From Pedobacter sp. SYSU D00535 (lineage in GTDB: Bacteria > Bacteroidota > Bacteroidia > Sphingobacteriales > Sphingobacteriaceae): DNA of 64,000 nucleotides. Shown piece after piece: positions 25,534 to 34,603 of the stretch (the stretch's first letter is position 1; every line of letters begins with the position of its first letter). The position numbers were made by a program, and so were the translations under genes. The notes beneath the pieces were generated by a model, which was not told the origin of the DNA, ran no database searches, and saw only the letters and a program-made list of their open reading frames with translations. The stretch is taken from NCBI RefSeq assembly GCF_017355855.1, contig NZ_JAFEWD010000015.1, forward strand, positions 22,003 to 86,002, given 5' to 3'.

Positions 25534-27168
25534 ATGACTAATAACAGAAAACAGCATATTTGGCTCGTTTTTATAAAGCAGATTTTTGCTTTTTTTCTGC
25601 TTTCTGGCTGTGCTAGTATTCAAGCTCCTACTGGTGGGCCAAAAGACACGACCCCTCCTAAGATCCTTGAGGAGTCACCTAAGAATTTTACCGTCAATTT
25701 TAAAGCTGACGAAATCAACATCGTGTTTGATGAGTTTTTTAAACTTAATGAAGCTTTTAAAGAAATCAGTCTTTCACCAGCGGTTGATAAAATACCAGAA
25801 TACAGAATTAGAAAGAAAACGTTAAATATCCGACTTCAGGACACGCTCGAAAGAAATACAACTTATACGATCAATTTTGGTAGAGCGATTGGCGACTACA
25901 ACGAAAATAACATTCTGAAAAATTATGTCTATGTTTTCTCTACAGGAGCTAAAATAGACTCATTGTCAATAAGCGGTACTGTTACCAATGCGGTTACAAA
26001 AAAACCCGAACTAGACGCAACGGTGTTTCTGCTTCCCTTAAGTCAAGATACCATTTTCGGAAAGAGACGCCCAAATATATTTACCACTACCGACTCTTCT
26101 GGTAACTTCAAGCTAAGCTATCTTCGGGAGAATACTTACCGTATATACGCGCTTAAAGAACAAGGAGGAGGAGATAAAATTTACAACTCTGCTAACGAGG
26201 CAATAGCGTTTTTAAATAATCCTATTGCACTTACTAAAGATACAGCAGACATAAAGCTCGAGATATTCCAGGAGGAACCTGCAAACTTCCGGATTACAGA
26301 CCGCAAAATTGAAAACAGCGGTCGCATTGTCTATGCCTTTAATAAACAGCTTGAACAGCCTTCTATCAAAATCTTAAACCCAGCAGCTCTTGACCGAAAC
26401 AAAGTTGTTGAGTTTAGCAAAAAAAGAGATACAGCCTATGTTTGGACAGAGAACATGAACTTTGACTCTATCACGGTAGCTATCCAAAATATGGGTAAAA
26501 ACCTCGACACTACTGTCATAAGAAGGAGCAAACGAGATACCTATAACCAGACATTAGCAGCAACTGACAACACATCAGGCGGCAGGATTAAACCCGGTAC
26601 CGACCTAACGATCAGCTTTTCAGGCCCTGTTGCCAGTATCGATCCAAAAAAGATAAGCCTTCTGCAAGATTCCGTTCCCGTAACCGGCTTACGAATAATA
26701 CCGGATAGCAGTTCGACAAGGCGTTTTGCGTTCCGTTATCCTTGGCGGAAGGAACGACAATATATATTAAATATTGACGATAACGCTGTTACGGGCTTGT
26801 TTGGAGGAAAAAATAAGCTTTTCAACAAGCAATATCTAAGAGACGATGAAGAGAACTATGGTAATCTCACATTAAAAGTAACAGTACCGCCAAAATCAGG
26901 AAATTACGTTATTGAGCTTCTCGATGCTGAAGATGAAGTGATGCAAACTGATGCTATCACTTCTAACACTACGCTTAATTACCAAATGTTTTCCCTCGGA
27001 AAATACACCTTCAGGGTAATATACGATGAAAACAAAAATCAGAAATGGGATACAGGGAACGTTAAAGAGGGAAAACAGCCAGAAAAGATCTGGAATAGTG
27101 GTAAGGAAATAACGTTAAGGGCCAACTGGGACTTAGAGGAAGAATTAACTATTCCTCCTCTTCCGTAA
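25534..27168 (+). CDS. Ig-like domain (Big_5) lipoprotein
   Basis: A 544-residue exported lipoprotein. The signal peptide ends in the lipobox LLSGCASIQ, followed by APTGGPKDTTPPKILEESP, which opens the Big_5 (SbsA Ig-like) domain typical of a widespread Bacteroidota family. A CarboxypepD_reg-like middle part (SISGTVTNAVTKKPELDATV) and more beta-rich domains follow. The C-terminal region resembles YTFRVIYDENKNQKWDTGNV. Function is unknown; a cell-surface or periplasmic structural role is likely. The 3-prime end overlaps the convergent gamma carbonic anhydrase gene by 20 bases. The 130-base gap before it (25404-25533) is AT-rich and must hold the promoter. Confidence 0.85.
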   Translation: MTNNRKQHIWLVFIKQIFAFFLLSGCASIQAPTGGPKDTTPPKILEESPKNFTVNFKADEINIVFDEFFKLNEAFKEISLSPAVDKIPEYRIRKKTLNIRLQDTLERNTTYTINFGRAIGDYNENNILKNYVYVFSTGAKIDSLSISGTVTNAVTKKPELDATVFLLPLSQDTIFGKRRPNIFTTTDSSGNFKLSYLRENTYRIYALKEQGGGDKIYNSANEAIAFLNNPIALTKDTADIKLEIFQEEPANFRITDRKIENSGRIVYAFNKQLEQPSIKILNPAALDRNKVVEFSKKRDTAYVWTENMNFDSITVAIQNMGKNLDTTVIRRSKRDTYNQTLAATDNTSGGRIKPGTDLTISFSGPVASIDPKKISLLQDSVPVTGLRIIPDSSSTRRFAFRYPWRKERQYILNIDDNAVTGLFGGKNKLFNKQYLRDDEENYGNLTLKVTVPPKSGNYVIELLDAEDEVMQTDAITSNTTLNYQMFSLGKYTFRVIYDENKNQKWDTGNVKEGKQPEKIWNSGKEITLRANWDLEEELTIPPLP

Positions 27169-27670
27169 ACCAGCTTGAGTACATTACATAGTTTTTAGGC
27201 AATTGCTCCAACATCTGTCGTTGTTGTTCAGTAATTGCCTTCACCTTCTTTGCAGGGCTGCCTGCATATATAAAACCAGATTCGCAAACTGTATTCTCCA
27301 GTACCACTGAGCCAGCCGCTATTATAGTAAATTCCTCTACCACAGCATTGTCCATAACAATGGCTCCCATTCCTATTAGCGTGTTACGTTGTAGAGTACA
27401 GCCGTGAACTAAGGCATTATGACCTATGGAGACGTTATCGGCGATAGTAGTTCCAGCTTTCTGGTACGTACAGTGAATAACTACTCCGTCCTGTATATTC
27501 ACGTTGTTCCCAATCTTAATAAAATTAACATCTCCCCTAACCACCGCATTAAACCAAACTGAGCAATTGTTGCCCATTACTACATCGCCAACAAGGGTAC
27601 TGTTCTCCGCTATGAAGCAGTTCTGGCCCCAAGCGGGCGACTTTCCTTTTACTGGTAATATTAATGCCAT
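27149..27670 (-). CDS. Gamma-carbonic anhydrase family protein
   Basis: A 173-residue left-handed beta-helix protein made of hexapeptide repeats (for example VVRGDVNFIKIGNNVNIQDG). The zinc-binding His residues expected for gamma carbonic anhydrases are present in VIHCTY, IGHNALVHGC. A C-terminal helix (about 140-170) caps the helix. Proteins of this group bind a metal, but many show weak or no anhydrase activity, so function is tentative. It lies 19 bases after nadB on the same strand and probably shares its transcript. Confidence 0.9.
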   Translation of the reverse strand: MALILPVKGKSPAWGQNCFIAENSTLVGDVVMGNNCSVWFNAVVRGDVNFIKIGNNVNIQDGVVIHCTYQKAGTTIADNVSIGHNALVHGCTLQRNTLIGMGAIVMDNAVVEEFTIIAAGSVVLENTVCESGFIYAGSPAKKVKAITEQQRQMLEQLPKNYVMYSSWFTEEEE

Positions 27671-27689
27671 CTGTAGGATTCTTAAAATA

Positions 27690-29276
27690 TTAAAACACGG
27701 TGTCGGTAGGATTTTTTAAATGCTTGGGATAGTCAGTTGTATAATGCAGACCGCGGCTTTCCTTACGGATCATAGCAGACTTAATAACAATGTAGGCGCA
27801 CTGAATCACATTTCGCAATTCACATAATTTTACTGAAAGCTTTGTCTTTTTGTAAAAGTCCTCCGTCTCTTCATACAGCAATCCTAGCCTTCTGAAAGCA
27901 CGGTCAAGACGAAAATCCGAGCGCACAATTCCTACATAGTCACTCATTATCTTCTGTGTTTCCCGCAGATTGTGAGTCACGAGGATATCTTCGTTTGAAA
28001 GTTTAGTGTTTGTATCGTCCCACTCGGGAATATCCTCAGGAATGATATTTTTGTTAAACTCCTCCATAGCTGCGAGATAAATCCGATGAGCAAAAACGGT
28101 TGCCTCTAACAAAGAGTTGGAAGCCAAACGATTAGCACCATGAAGCCCAGTAGAGGAACATTCGCCGCAAGCGTATAAGCGCTGGATAGAAGAGCGACCA
28201 AATTCATCAACCAAAATTCCCCCGCACATATAGTGACAAGCTGGCGTAACCGGAATAAGATCTTTGGTCATGTCCAGACCGATACTTAAGCACTTAGCAT
28301 AAATATTAGGAAAATGTGAAAGAATGTCGTCTTTCGAGCGATGACGAATGTCCAGATAAACGAAATCGTCTCCCGACTTTTTCATCTCCGAATCTATAGC
28401 GCGGGCGACAATATCCCTTGGGGCTAATGAACCGCGCTCGTCGTAATTCTGCATAAACTCATTTCCATTTCGATCACGCAAAACCCCACCAAATCCCCGA
28501 ACAGCTTCAGATATCAAGAAAGACGGATACTCCCCCGGATTATATAAAGCAGTGGGGTGAAACTGAATAAACTCCATGTTTCGCACCTTTCCCTTCGCCC
28601 GGTACACCATAGCAATACCGTCACCGGTGGCAATAGTTGGATTTGTAGTATTCGAATAAATGTGTCCCGCACCTCCCGTTGCCATCACTGTAACCTTCGA
28701 AAGGAACTTTTCCACAGTATTAGTATGCGTGTTCAATGCATAAATTCCGTAGCAAGTTATATTATCAGAGCGTCTACCCACAAACTCACCTAAATGGTGC
28801 TGAGTGATGATTTCAACAGCAAAATAATGCGTGAGAATCTCAATGTTCGGATTCTGATGTATTTGCTCTAGCAGCGCCCTTTCTATTTCAAATCCTGTGA
28901 TATCCTTATAATGTAAAATACGATGCTCTGAATGGCCTCCTTCCTTTGCCAGATCGTATGAACCGGGCTTTGTCTGGTCAAAATTAGTCCCATAATCAAT
29001 GATCTCCTGAATGCGCTCTGGACCCTCCTTCACTACGATTTCCACAATGGCCGGATCACATAAACCATCCCCTGCGATCAGGGTATCTTCTATATGTTTG
29101 TCGAAAGAATCTGTTTTATCCACAACTACGGCAACTCCACCTTGAGCATACTTAGTGTTTGATTCGTCTTCATTCGCTTTCGTAACTATCAGAACTTTAC
29201 CATGTTTGGCGGCCTTAAGTGCAAAACTTAAACCAGCAATACCAGAACCAACAACTAAGAAATCAACATTCTTCAT
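27690..29276 (-). CDS. nadB: L-aspartate oxidase
   Basis: FAD enzyme that oxidises L-Asp to iminoaspartate, first step of de novo NAD synthesis. The dinucleotide fold VVGSGIAGLSFALKAA is at residues 7-22, followed by YAQGGVAVV, MEFIQFHPTALY, ACGECSSTGLHGANRLASNS and the C-terminal helical domain of the succinate dehydrogenase/NadB family. The length of 528 is normal. It is divergent from nadA across a 413-base gap. Third codon positions in a long sample favour G over C (about 45 to 30), which suggests the minus strand is the leading strand here. Confidence 0.97.
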   Translation of the reverse strand: MKNVDFLVVGSGIAGLSFALKAAKHGKVLIVTKANEDESNTKYAQGGVAVVVDKTDSFDKHIEDTLIAGDGLCDPAIVEIVVKEGPERIQEIIDYGTNFDQTKPGSYDLAKEGGHSEHRILHYKDITGFEIERALLEQIHQNPNIEILTHYFAVEIITQHHLGEFVGRRSDNITCYGIYALNTHTNTVEKFLSKVTVMATGGAGHIYSNTTNPTIATGDGIAMVYRAKGKVRNMEFIQFHPTALYNPGEYPSFLISEAVRGFGGVLRDRNGNEFMQNYDERGSLAPRDIVARAIDSEMKKSGDDFVYLDIRHRSKDDILSHFPNIYAKCLSIGLDMTKDLIPVTPACHYMCGGILVDEFGRSSIQRLYACGECSSTGLHGANRLASNSLLEATVFAHRIYLAAMEEFNKNIIPEDIPEWDDTNTKLSNEDILVTHNLRETQKIMSDYVGIVRSDFRLDRAFRRLGLLYEETEDFYKKTKLSVKLCELRNVIQCAYIVIKSAMIRKESRGLHYTTDYPKHLKNPTDTVF

Positions 29277-29689
29277 CTAATAAATAATTTGCTAATTGTA
29301 ATCTTACCGTGCTTATGTGGATAAACACTGTAAAGATGTTAATTTTGTACAAAAAGAAGTTTAATATTTTCTAACAAGAAAAACTTGACGGTATTAAAGT
29401 GTTAAAACCGCCGTATTTTAAGAAAGTTTTCAGCAGAAGAAATGGGAGTTCTTAACGTTTTACTTACTGAAAGAAATTCACTGTAAAAATCCAGCCAGAA
29501 AAATTTTAGAAATTCAAAAACTTAGAAACCAAGCGATTGTATAGTCCACAGTGTTAGTAATATGTTGAAAAGTAGTAGAAAACAAAAAAATCAAAAATTA
29601 GTTTCACATCTTCTTCACATAACTAACACCCTAATAAACCATAAGAATATCTTTTAAAAGAATAATTGTATTTTATTGAAGTGTCAGAA
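29277..29689. other. Candidate replication origin region between nadB and nadA
   Basis: The longest gap in this half of the window apart from 34.1-34.9 kb, without an open frame and strongly AT-rich, especially at 29555-29689. It has a perfect DnaA box (TGTGGATAA, 29316-29324) and weaker ones: TTCTTCACA at 29610 (one mismatch to TTATNCACA) and TAGTCCACA at 29542-29550 (two mismatches). The third-position G/C bias of genes changes sign exactly here, and parS-like sites lie on both sides. The gap must also hold the nadB and nadA promoters. The DNA features are seen; origin function is inferred. Confidence 0.55.
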
Positions 29690-30682
29690 ATGGATATTTT
29701 TGAAGAAATAAATATCAAGGGTTTTGTCGACGAACCTATTGATCCCACTCTAGATCTTTTTGAAGAAATAGAGAAATTAAAAAAAGAAAAGAATGCAGTG
29801 ATCCTGGCGCATTATTACCAGGAGCCGGACATTCAGGATATAGCTGATTATATCGGGGACAGCCTTGGTTTATCGCAGGAAGCAGCTAAAACAGATGCTG
29901 ATATTATTGTCTTTGCTGGCGTGCATTTTATGGCAGAGACGGCAAAAATATTATCACCAACGAAAAAGGTACTGCTGCCGGATTTAAAAGCCGGATGTTC
30001 TTTATCGGATAGTTGTCCGCCGCATTTGTTCTCGAAGTTTAAAGAGAAATATCCTGATCACCTGGTGATTACGTACGTAAATTGCTCTGCTGAGCTGAAA
30101 GCACTAAGTGATATTGTTTGTACGTCTTCAAATGCGGTTCAGATTGTCGAGAGCCTACCGAAAGATCAGAAGATCATATTTGGTCCCGACAGAAACTTGG
30201 GTACTTACGTAGCGAAGAAAACGGGAAGAGACTTAGTGTTGTGGAATGGTGCTTGCATGGTTCATGAGATATTTTCGATGCAGCGGATAGCGAAGCTAAG
30301 AGCTCAGCATCCTGAGGCAAAGTTTATAGCTCACCCTGAATGTGAAGATGCCATCTTAAAAACAGCAGACTATATCGGGTCTACTACAGGATTGTTAAAA
30401 TACACAATGAACAGCGAGGCGAAAGAGTTCATTGTAGCAACAGAAAGCGGAATTATTCATCAAATGGAGAAGGCAAATCCGGGAAAAGTGTTCATTCCTG
30501 CCCCTCCAAATAATACTTGTGCATGTAATGATTGTCCGCACATGAAGAGAAATACACTGGAGAAGCTGTATTTGTGTATGAAAAATGAATTGCCTGAAGT
30601 ATCTGTTCCTATGGACGTGATAGAAAAAGCAAGGTTACCAATTGAACGGATGCTGGAAATTTCAGCGAGACTTGGATTGTAA
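29690..30682 (+). CDS. nadA: Quinolinate synthase A
   Basis: Joins iminoaspartate and dihydroxyacetone phosphate to quinolinate; a [4Fe-4S] enzyme. Visible blocks are [48 protein letters not shown] and the C-terminal [19 protein letters not shown], which carry the cluster Cys residues. The ATG at 29690 ([11 protein letters not shown]) gives 330 residues; a TTG further upstream extends the frame by eight residues without support. With nadB it forms the first half of NAD synthesis; nadC is not in the window. G is strongly favoured over C at third positions (about 37 to 15 in my sample). Confidence 0.97.
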   Translation: MDIFEEINIKGFVDEPIDPTLDLFEEIEKLKKEKNAVILAHYYQEPDIQDIADYIGDSLGLSQEAAKTDADIIVFAGVHFMAETAKILSPTKKVLLPDLKAGCSLSDSCPPHLFSKFKEKYPDHLVITYVNCSAELKALSDIVCTSSNAVQIVESLPKDQKIIFGPDRNLGTYVAKKTGRDLVLWNGACMVHEIFSMQRIAKLRAQHPEAKFIAHPECEDAILKTADYIGSTTGLLKYTMNSEAKEFIVATESGIIHQMEKANPGKVFIPAPPNNTCACNDCPHMKRNTLEKLYLCMKNELPEVSVPMDVIEKARLPIERMLEISARLGL

Positions 30683-30755
30683 ATAATTCATCTTCTATCA
30701 GTTACCTGCGCTAGTTGTTCAAATTGGCAAAATTTAATTTTTAATTTTAATTTCT

Positions 30756-31799
30756 GTGTTTGAAAATAAAGAAAGAACCGATATTGGTACGCTGGGGGAA
30801 TTTGGTCTAATAGATCATCTTACGAAAAACATCGAATTAAGAAATCCTTCGACCAATAAAGGTGCTGGTGATGATGCCGCCGTACTGGATTTTAGTGGTA
30901 AGAAAATGTTGGTTTCGACCGATTTGCTGCTTGAGGGCATCCATTTCGACTTAGCGTATACCCCATTGAGGCATCTTGGCTATAAAGCGGTTCAGGTTAA
31001 TTTGAGTGATATTTATGCCATGAATGGGACGGCTACACAGATAACCGTGTCACTTGGGTTGTCAAGCAAGTTCCCGCTAGAAGCGATAGAAGAGCTTTAT
31101 GAAGGGATATTGATAGCCTGCAAAAAGTACAATATCGACTTGGTTGGAGGTGATACGAGCTCTTCAAAACAGGGCTTAGTAATCAGTGTAACGAGTATCG
31201 GTTACGCAGACGTAGAGGAGATTTGTTATAGAAATACTGCCGGGGAAGGAGATTTGATCTGTGTTTCCGGTGATTTAGGAGCGGCTTATATTGGATTGCA
31301 ACTACTGGAACGGGAAAAGCGGATTTTCCTTGAGAACCCAAACATTCAACCCGATTTGGAAGGGAAAGACTATATCGTCGAAAGACAGTTGAAGCCGGAA
31401 GCGAGGAAAGACATCATAGAAATACTCCGCGATTTAGGAGTGAAACCAACTTCCATGATTGACGTTTCTGATGGGCTTTCTTCTGAAGTTATTCACATCT
31501 GTACACAATCAGAAAAGGGTTGCAATTTGTATGAGGATAAGATACCTATTGATCCGATGACTTATGAAACAGCTCGCGATTTTAACCTTGACCCGACAAT
31601 CTGTGCGTTAAGCGGAGGTGAAGACTATGAGTTGCTATTCACAATCAAGCAGTCGGATTATGAGAAGATAAAATTCAGTCCTGATATCAGTGTTATCGGT
31701 CATATCACCGAAAAAAGTGCGGGGATGAATATTGTTTCCAAGTCGGGAAATGTGCATCCCTTGAAAGCGCAGGGCTGGAATTCCTTCAAAAAAGATTAG
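30756..31799 (+). CDS. thiL: Thiamine-monophosphate kinase
   Basis: Phosphorylates thiamine monophosphate to the active diphosphate. The AIR-synthase-like fold shows GAGDDAAVLDF, KKMLVSTDLLLEGIHFDL, QVNLSDIYAMNG, VGGDTSSSKQGLV, and DVSDGLSSEVIHI near the middle, with GGEDYELLFT in the second half. The length of 347 is normal. The start is GTG at 30756. The 73-base gap after nadA is AT-rich, so it may have its own promoter or be read through from nadA. Confidence 0.95.
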   Translation: MFENKERTDIGTLGEFGLIDHLTKNIELRNPSTNKGAGDDAAVLDFSGKKMLVSTDLLLEGIHFDLAYTPLRHLGYKAVQVNLSDIYAMNGTATQITVSLGLSSKFPLEAIEELYEGILIACKKYNIDLVGGDTSSSKQGLVISVTSIGYADVEEICYRNTAGEGDLICVSGDLGAAYIGLQLLEREKRIFLENPNIQPDLEGKDYIVERQLKPEARKDIIEILRDLGVKPTSMIDVSDGLSSEVIHICTQSEKGCNLYEDKIPIDPMTYETARDFNLDPTICALSGGEDYELLFTIKQSDYEKIKFSPDISVIGHITEKSAGMNIVSKSGNVHPLKAQGWNSFKKD

Positions 31800-31804
31800 T
31801 CTTA

Positions 31805-31818
31805 GTTCCACGAGGAAC
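31805..31818. other. Degenerate parS-like palindrome
   Basis: GTTCCACGAGGAAC differs from the 14-bp core of the sites near mnmG by one base (A for T at position 9). It lies in the short convergent gap between thiL and rmuC. This could be a weak third parS, or a chance palindrome. Confidence 0.45.
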
Positions 31819-31836
31819 AGGAGGAGAAGTGGTGAT

Positions 31837-33147
31837 TCACTCGTTGTTTAACAACTTTTCTTCCAATACTTTAGATGTTTTTGCACCTAGTTTGCGTAGG
31901 TTTTCCACCCTACCCACCAAGTTACCTGAACCGGTGCTCAGCTTATTGAAAGCTTCTGAATAAGAATCTCGGGCTTTATCTAAACTAGATCCGATTTTCT
32001 GCAAATCGCTTACAAAGCCAACAAATTTATCATATAAGGCGCCAGCTTTTGTAGCAATGTCGATGGCGTTCCGTGTTTGTTGCTCCTGTTTCCAGATAGA
32101 TGCAATAGTTTTTAAAGTAGCCAGCAAGGTCGAAGGAGTAACCACTACTACCCGTTTCTGCCAGGCAAATTCAAACAGCTCGACATCGTGCTGAACAGCT
32201 ATCGAAAACGAGGACTCGATTGGAATAAAAAGTAAGACAAAATCTGGTGAATTTATCCCATACAAGTCACAGTAATTCTTTGAACTCAGGTTTTTGATGT
32301 GATTTTTAATAGAGAAAAGATGATCATTTAAGTAAATAATTTTGTCATCGTCCGTCTCGCAGTTAACCAGTCGCTCATAAGCCAGGAGAGAAACTTTAGA
32401 GTCAATAACCAAATGCTTGTTATCAGGGAGCGAAATAAGTACATCAGGCTGATAGCGGTTTCCAATTTCGTCCGTAAAGCTATTTTGCTTTTGATAGCTT
32501 TCCCCCGCTATTAAACCCGATGCTTCCAATATCCGATCAAGTACCACCTCACCCCAGTTCCCTTGTTTTTTTGAGTCTGCTTTTAAGGCTCTGGTAAGAT
32601 TATGAGCCTCCTGACTTATCTGCTTGTTCAGCTCGATCAATTTGGAAATTTCGCCTTTCAGAACGTTTCTTTCGTCCGATTCAGACTTGTATACTTTTTC
32701 TACTCTTTCTTCAAACGACTTAATTTTATCCTTTAATGGATTAAGCAAAGAATCGAGGTTACTTTTATTAGTCTCTGTGAAGCGGACCGATTTTTCCTCC
32801 AGTATTTTTCCTGCTATCAATTCAAACTCCTTGTTGAATTTCTCCTGCAGTCGTTCAATTTCTAGTTTCTGTTCAGCAATTTTCTCTTGCTGAGCACGGA
32901 AATACGACCGGGTACTTTCGTAAGATTGATTAATTTCTAATAATTTCTGACGTTCCTGTTTCAATTCATCTTCTATCCGTTCTTTTTCTGATTTAAAAAA
33001 ATTAGCTTTTTCTTCTGACCGTGCCAGTTCAACTCTCAGGTTTTGGTTCTCCTGTTCTTTAGCGCGGAGAGAACTGTTCTTTAGCAGTGATAGGAATAGT
33101 AGAACAACTAATAAAATTATTATTGCCAGAAGTATTTGTATGTACAT
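31837..33147 (-). CDS. rmuC: DNA recombination protein RmuC
   Basis: A 436-residue protein with one N-terminal membrane helix (IQILLAIIILLVVLLFL), a long coiled coil (about 25-170), and the RmuC nuclease-like domain with KKQGNWGEVVLDRILEASGL, HLVIDSKVSLLAYERLVN and VVTPSTLLATLKTIASIWKQ. RmuC limits certain recombination events such as inversions. The ATG at 33147 was chosen; a TTG six codons upstream is the alternative. It is convergent with thiL and divergent from the zinc peptidase gene. Confidence 0.93.
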   Translation of the reverse strand: MYIQILLAIIILLVVLLFLSLLKNSSLRAKEQENQNLRVELARSEEKANFFKSEKERIEDELKQERQKLLEINQSYESTRSYFRAQQEKIAEQKLEIERLQEKFNKEFELIAGKILEEKSVRFTETNKSNLDSLLNPLKDKIKSFEERVEKVYKSESDERNVLKGEISKLIELNKQISQEAHNLTRALKADSKKQGNWGEVVLDRILEASGLIAGESYQKQNSFTDEIGNRYQPDVLISLPDNKHLVIDSKVSLLAYERLVNCETDDDKIIYLNDHLFSIKNHIKNLSSKNYCDLYGINSPDFVLLFIPIESSFSIAVQHDVELFEFAWQKRVVVVTPSTLLATLKTIASIWKQEQQTRNAIDIATKAGALYDKFVGFVSDLQKIGSSLDKARDSYSEAFNKLSTGSGNLVGRVENLRKLGAKTSKVLEEKLLNNE

Positions 33148-33347
33148 TGCTAAAAATTTTATCAAAAATAATGATTATAACAGAAGGAATGAAAGAAGAG
33201 GCGAGGGAAATCTGGACGATCGAAAACTGCAGAAATGTCAGCAGAGAGCATATTTTTTCTGACGTTAATTCGTTTAAAATTTATAAAATCCTTTAAATTT
33301 AGCAGGGAACACTTTTTGATAACATATAAGCATAAAAACATAACACT

Positions 33348-34040
33348 ATGGGTTTGATATTATTTATTGGTATCGCAATAATCAGTTTTATTGTCCAGGC
33401 CAGATTTAAAAGTAAGTTTAGAAAATATTCAGAAACGCCACTACATGCTGGCTTAACAGGTAGAGATATTGCTGAAAAAATGCTTCATGACAACGGAATT
33501 TATGACGTTCAGATCCGTTCTGTAGAAGGTTCTTTGTCTGATCACTATAATCCGGGTGACAGAACGGTAAATCTGAGCCCGGAAGTTTATCATGGACGTA
33601 GTATTGCAGCGGCCGCGGTAGCAGCACATGAGTGCGGTCATGCTGTTCAGCATGCTAAAGCATATTCCTGGTTGCAATTCCGTTCAGCAATGGTTCCGGT
33701 AGTGAATATTGCTTCCAATCTGCTTCAATGGGTCTTTATGTTGGGAATCATCTTATTTGCTTCCGGTATAGGCCACACGTTATTACTGGTCGCCTTCGGA
33801 GCAATGATTGTTGTTACCTTATTTAGCGTGGTAACACTGCCCGTGGAGTTTGATGCAAGCAACAGAGCGTTAGCCTGGCTGCAGACGAACCGTGGAATTA
33901 TGCAAACAAGCACAGAACATACACAAGCGAAAGATGCACTATGGTGGGCTGCCATGACCTACGTGGTTGCGGCGCTTGGATCAGTAGCGCAATTGCTTTA
34001 TTTAGCAATGATGCTATTTGGTGGCAGAAGTGACGATTAG
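33348..34040 (+). CDS. Membrane zinc metallopeptidase (YugP-like)
   Basis: A 230-residue membrane protein of the Zn_peptidase_2/YugP group. The N-terminal helix is MGLILFIGIAIISFIVQARF. The zinc motif is AAHECGHAVQHAKAYS (His94, Glu95, His98), followed by hydrophobic segments at about 122-160 and 205-225. Substrates are not known. A strong terminator follows at 34067. The 182-base gap upstream (33166-33347) contains no convincing gene; TAAATTTA at about 33293 could be a weak -7 box. Confidence 0.92.
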   Translation: MGLILFIGIAIISFIVQARFKSKFRKYSETPLHAGLTGRDIAEKMLHDNGIYDVQIRSVEGSLSDHYNPGDRTVNLSPEVYHGRSIAAAAVAAHECGHAVQHAKAYSWLQFRSAMVPVVNIASNLLQWVFMLGIILFASGIGHTLLLVAFGAMIVVTLFSVVTLPVEFDASNRALAWLQTNRGIMQTSTEHTQAKDALWWAAMTYVVAALGSVAQLLYLAMMLFGGRSDD

Positions 34041-34066
34041 TAAAGATTGAAGGCTAATTAGAAAAA

Positions 34067-34105
34067 AAGGCGTCTCATAAGTGAATTATGAGGCGCCTTC
34101 TTTTT
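34067..34105 (+). terminator. Intrinsic terminator after the zinc peptidase gene
   Basis: A 14-bp stem with one T-G wobble (34067-34080 with 34086-34099), 5-base loop, followed by CTTTTTAT. It begins 27 bases after the stop codon. Confidence 0.85.
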
Positions 34106-34537
34106 ATGGCCTGCCGAGCCCGATATTATTTAGAGGGAAGATTTAGCTTTTGTTATCAGGAGAAGGCTTTTCAAACAGGTTATTGCTTCTGTCAGCGACT
34201 ACGAGAAGAACACGCTTGCTTTTCTACTTTCTCTTTGAAGGATCGAAAGCAACCCAATCTCCACCTTGGTTATCCCCGAAACAGAGCGCTTGCAAGCATA
34301 ATTGCTTTTTATATTTCCGAAGACCAGTTAGACACTAACAAATCTTTGCTCGCAGTAGTTGGTACTCTGCTCGCCTGTTTGTATGGGCTTCCTTTTTTTG
34401 TTCCTTTGTAAAGGGTTAAAGGCCCCTGTTTATAAATTCCTCGAGGACCCATCTTATTCGTAAATACGGTGAAGAATGGCACAAAAAGTACTGCGCTAAT
34501 GTACCAGCACGGCTCTTGTGCGCTTTACATTGCTTTT

Positions 34538-34581
34538 GAGTGCACGGTGAGTGCACGTTGCTAGCACCTTAAGTGCAGGTT
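34538..34581. repeat. Tandem 11-bp-period repeat
   Basis: Four units in exact 11-base steps: GAGTGCACGGT (34538), GAGTGCACGTT (34549), GCTAGCACCTT (34560) and AAGTGCAGGTT (34571). A possible earlier unit, TTGTGCGCTTT, lies at 34516, two steps before. The spacing is close to one helical turn. Confidence 0.6.
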
Positions 34582-34603
34582 TTGCCGGAAAAACCTGCAC
34601 TTA
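34570..34603. repeat. Perfect 14-bp inverted repeat
   Basis: TAAGTGCAGGTTTT (34570-34583) and its exact complement (34590-34603) enclose six bases. The last unit of the 11-bp repeat forms its left arm. There is no strong T-run on either side, so it is not a classic terminator. Confidence 0.7.

Noticed and set aside
33087..33296. A 69-residue plus-strand frame overlapping the rmuC start
   Set aside because: It lies opposite the conserved membrane helix of RmuC and has no recognisable features.
34088..34411. A 107-residue plus-strand frame after the zinc peptidase gene
   Set aside because: It starts inside the terminator hairpin, has no ribosome-binding context and its Cys/Arg/Phe-rich make-up looks non-coding.
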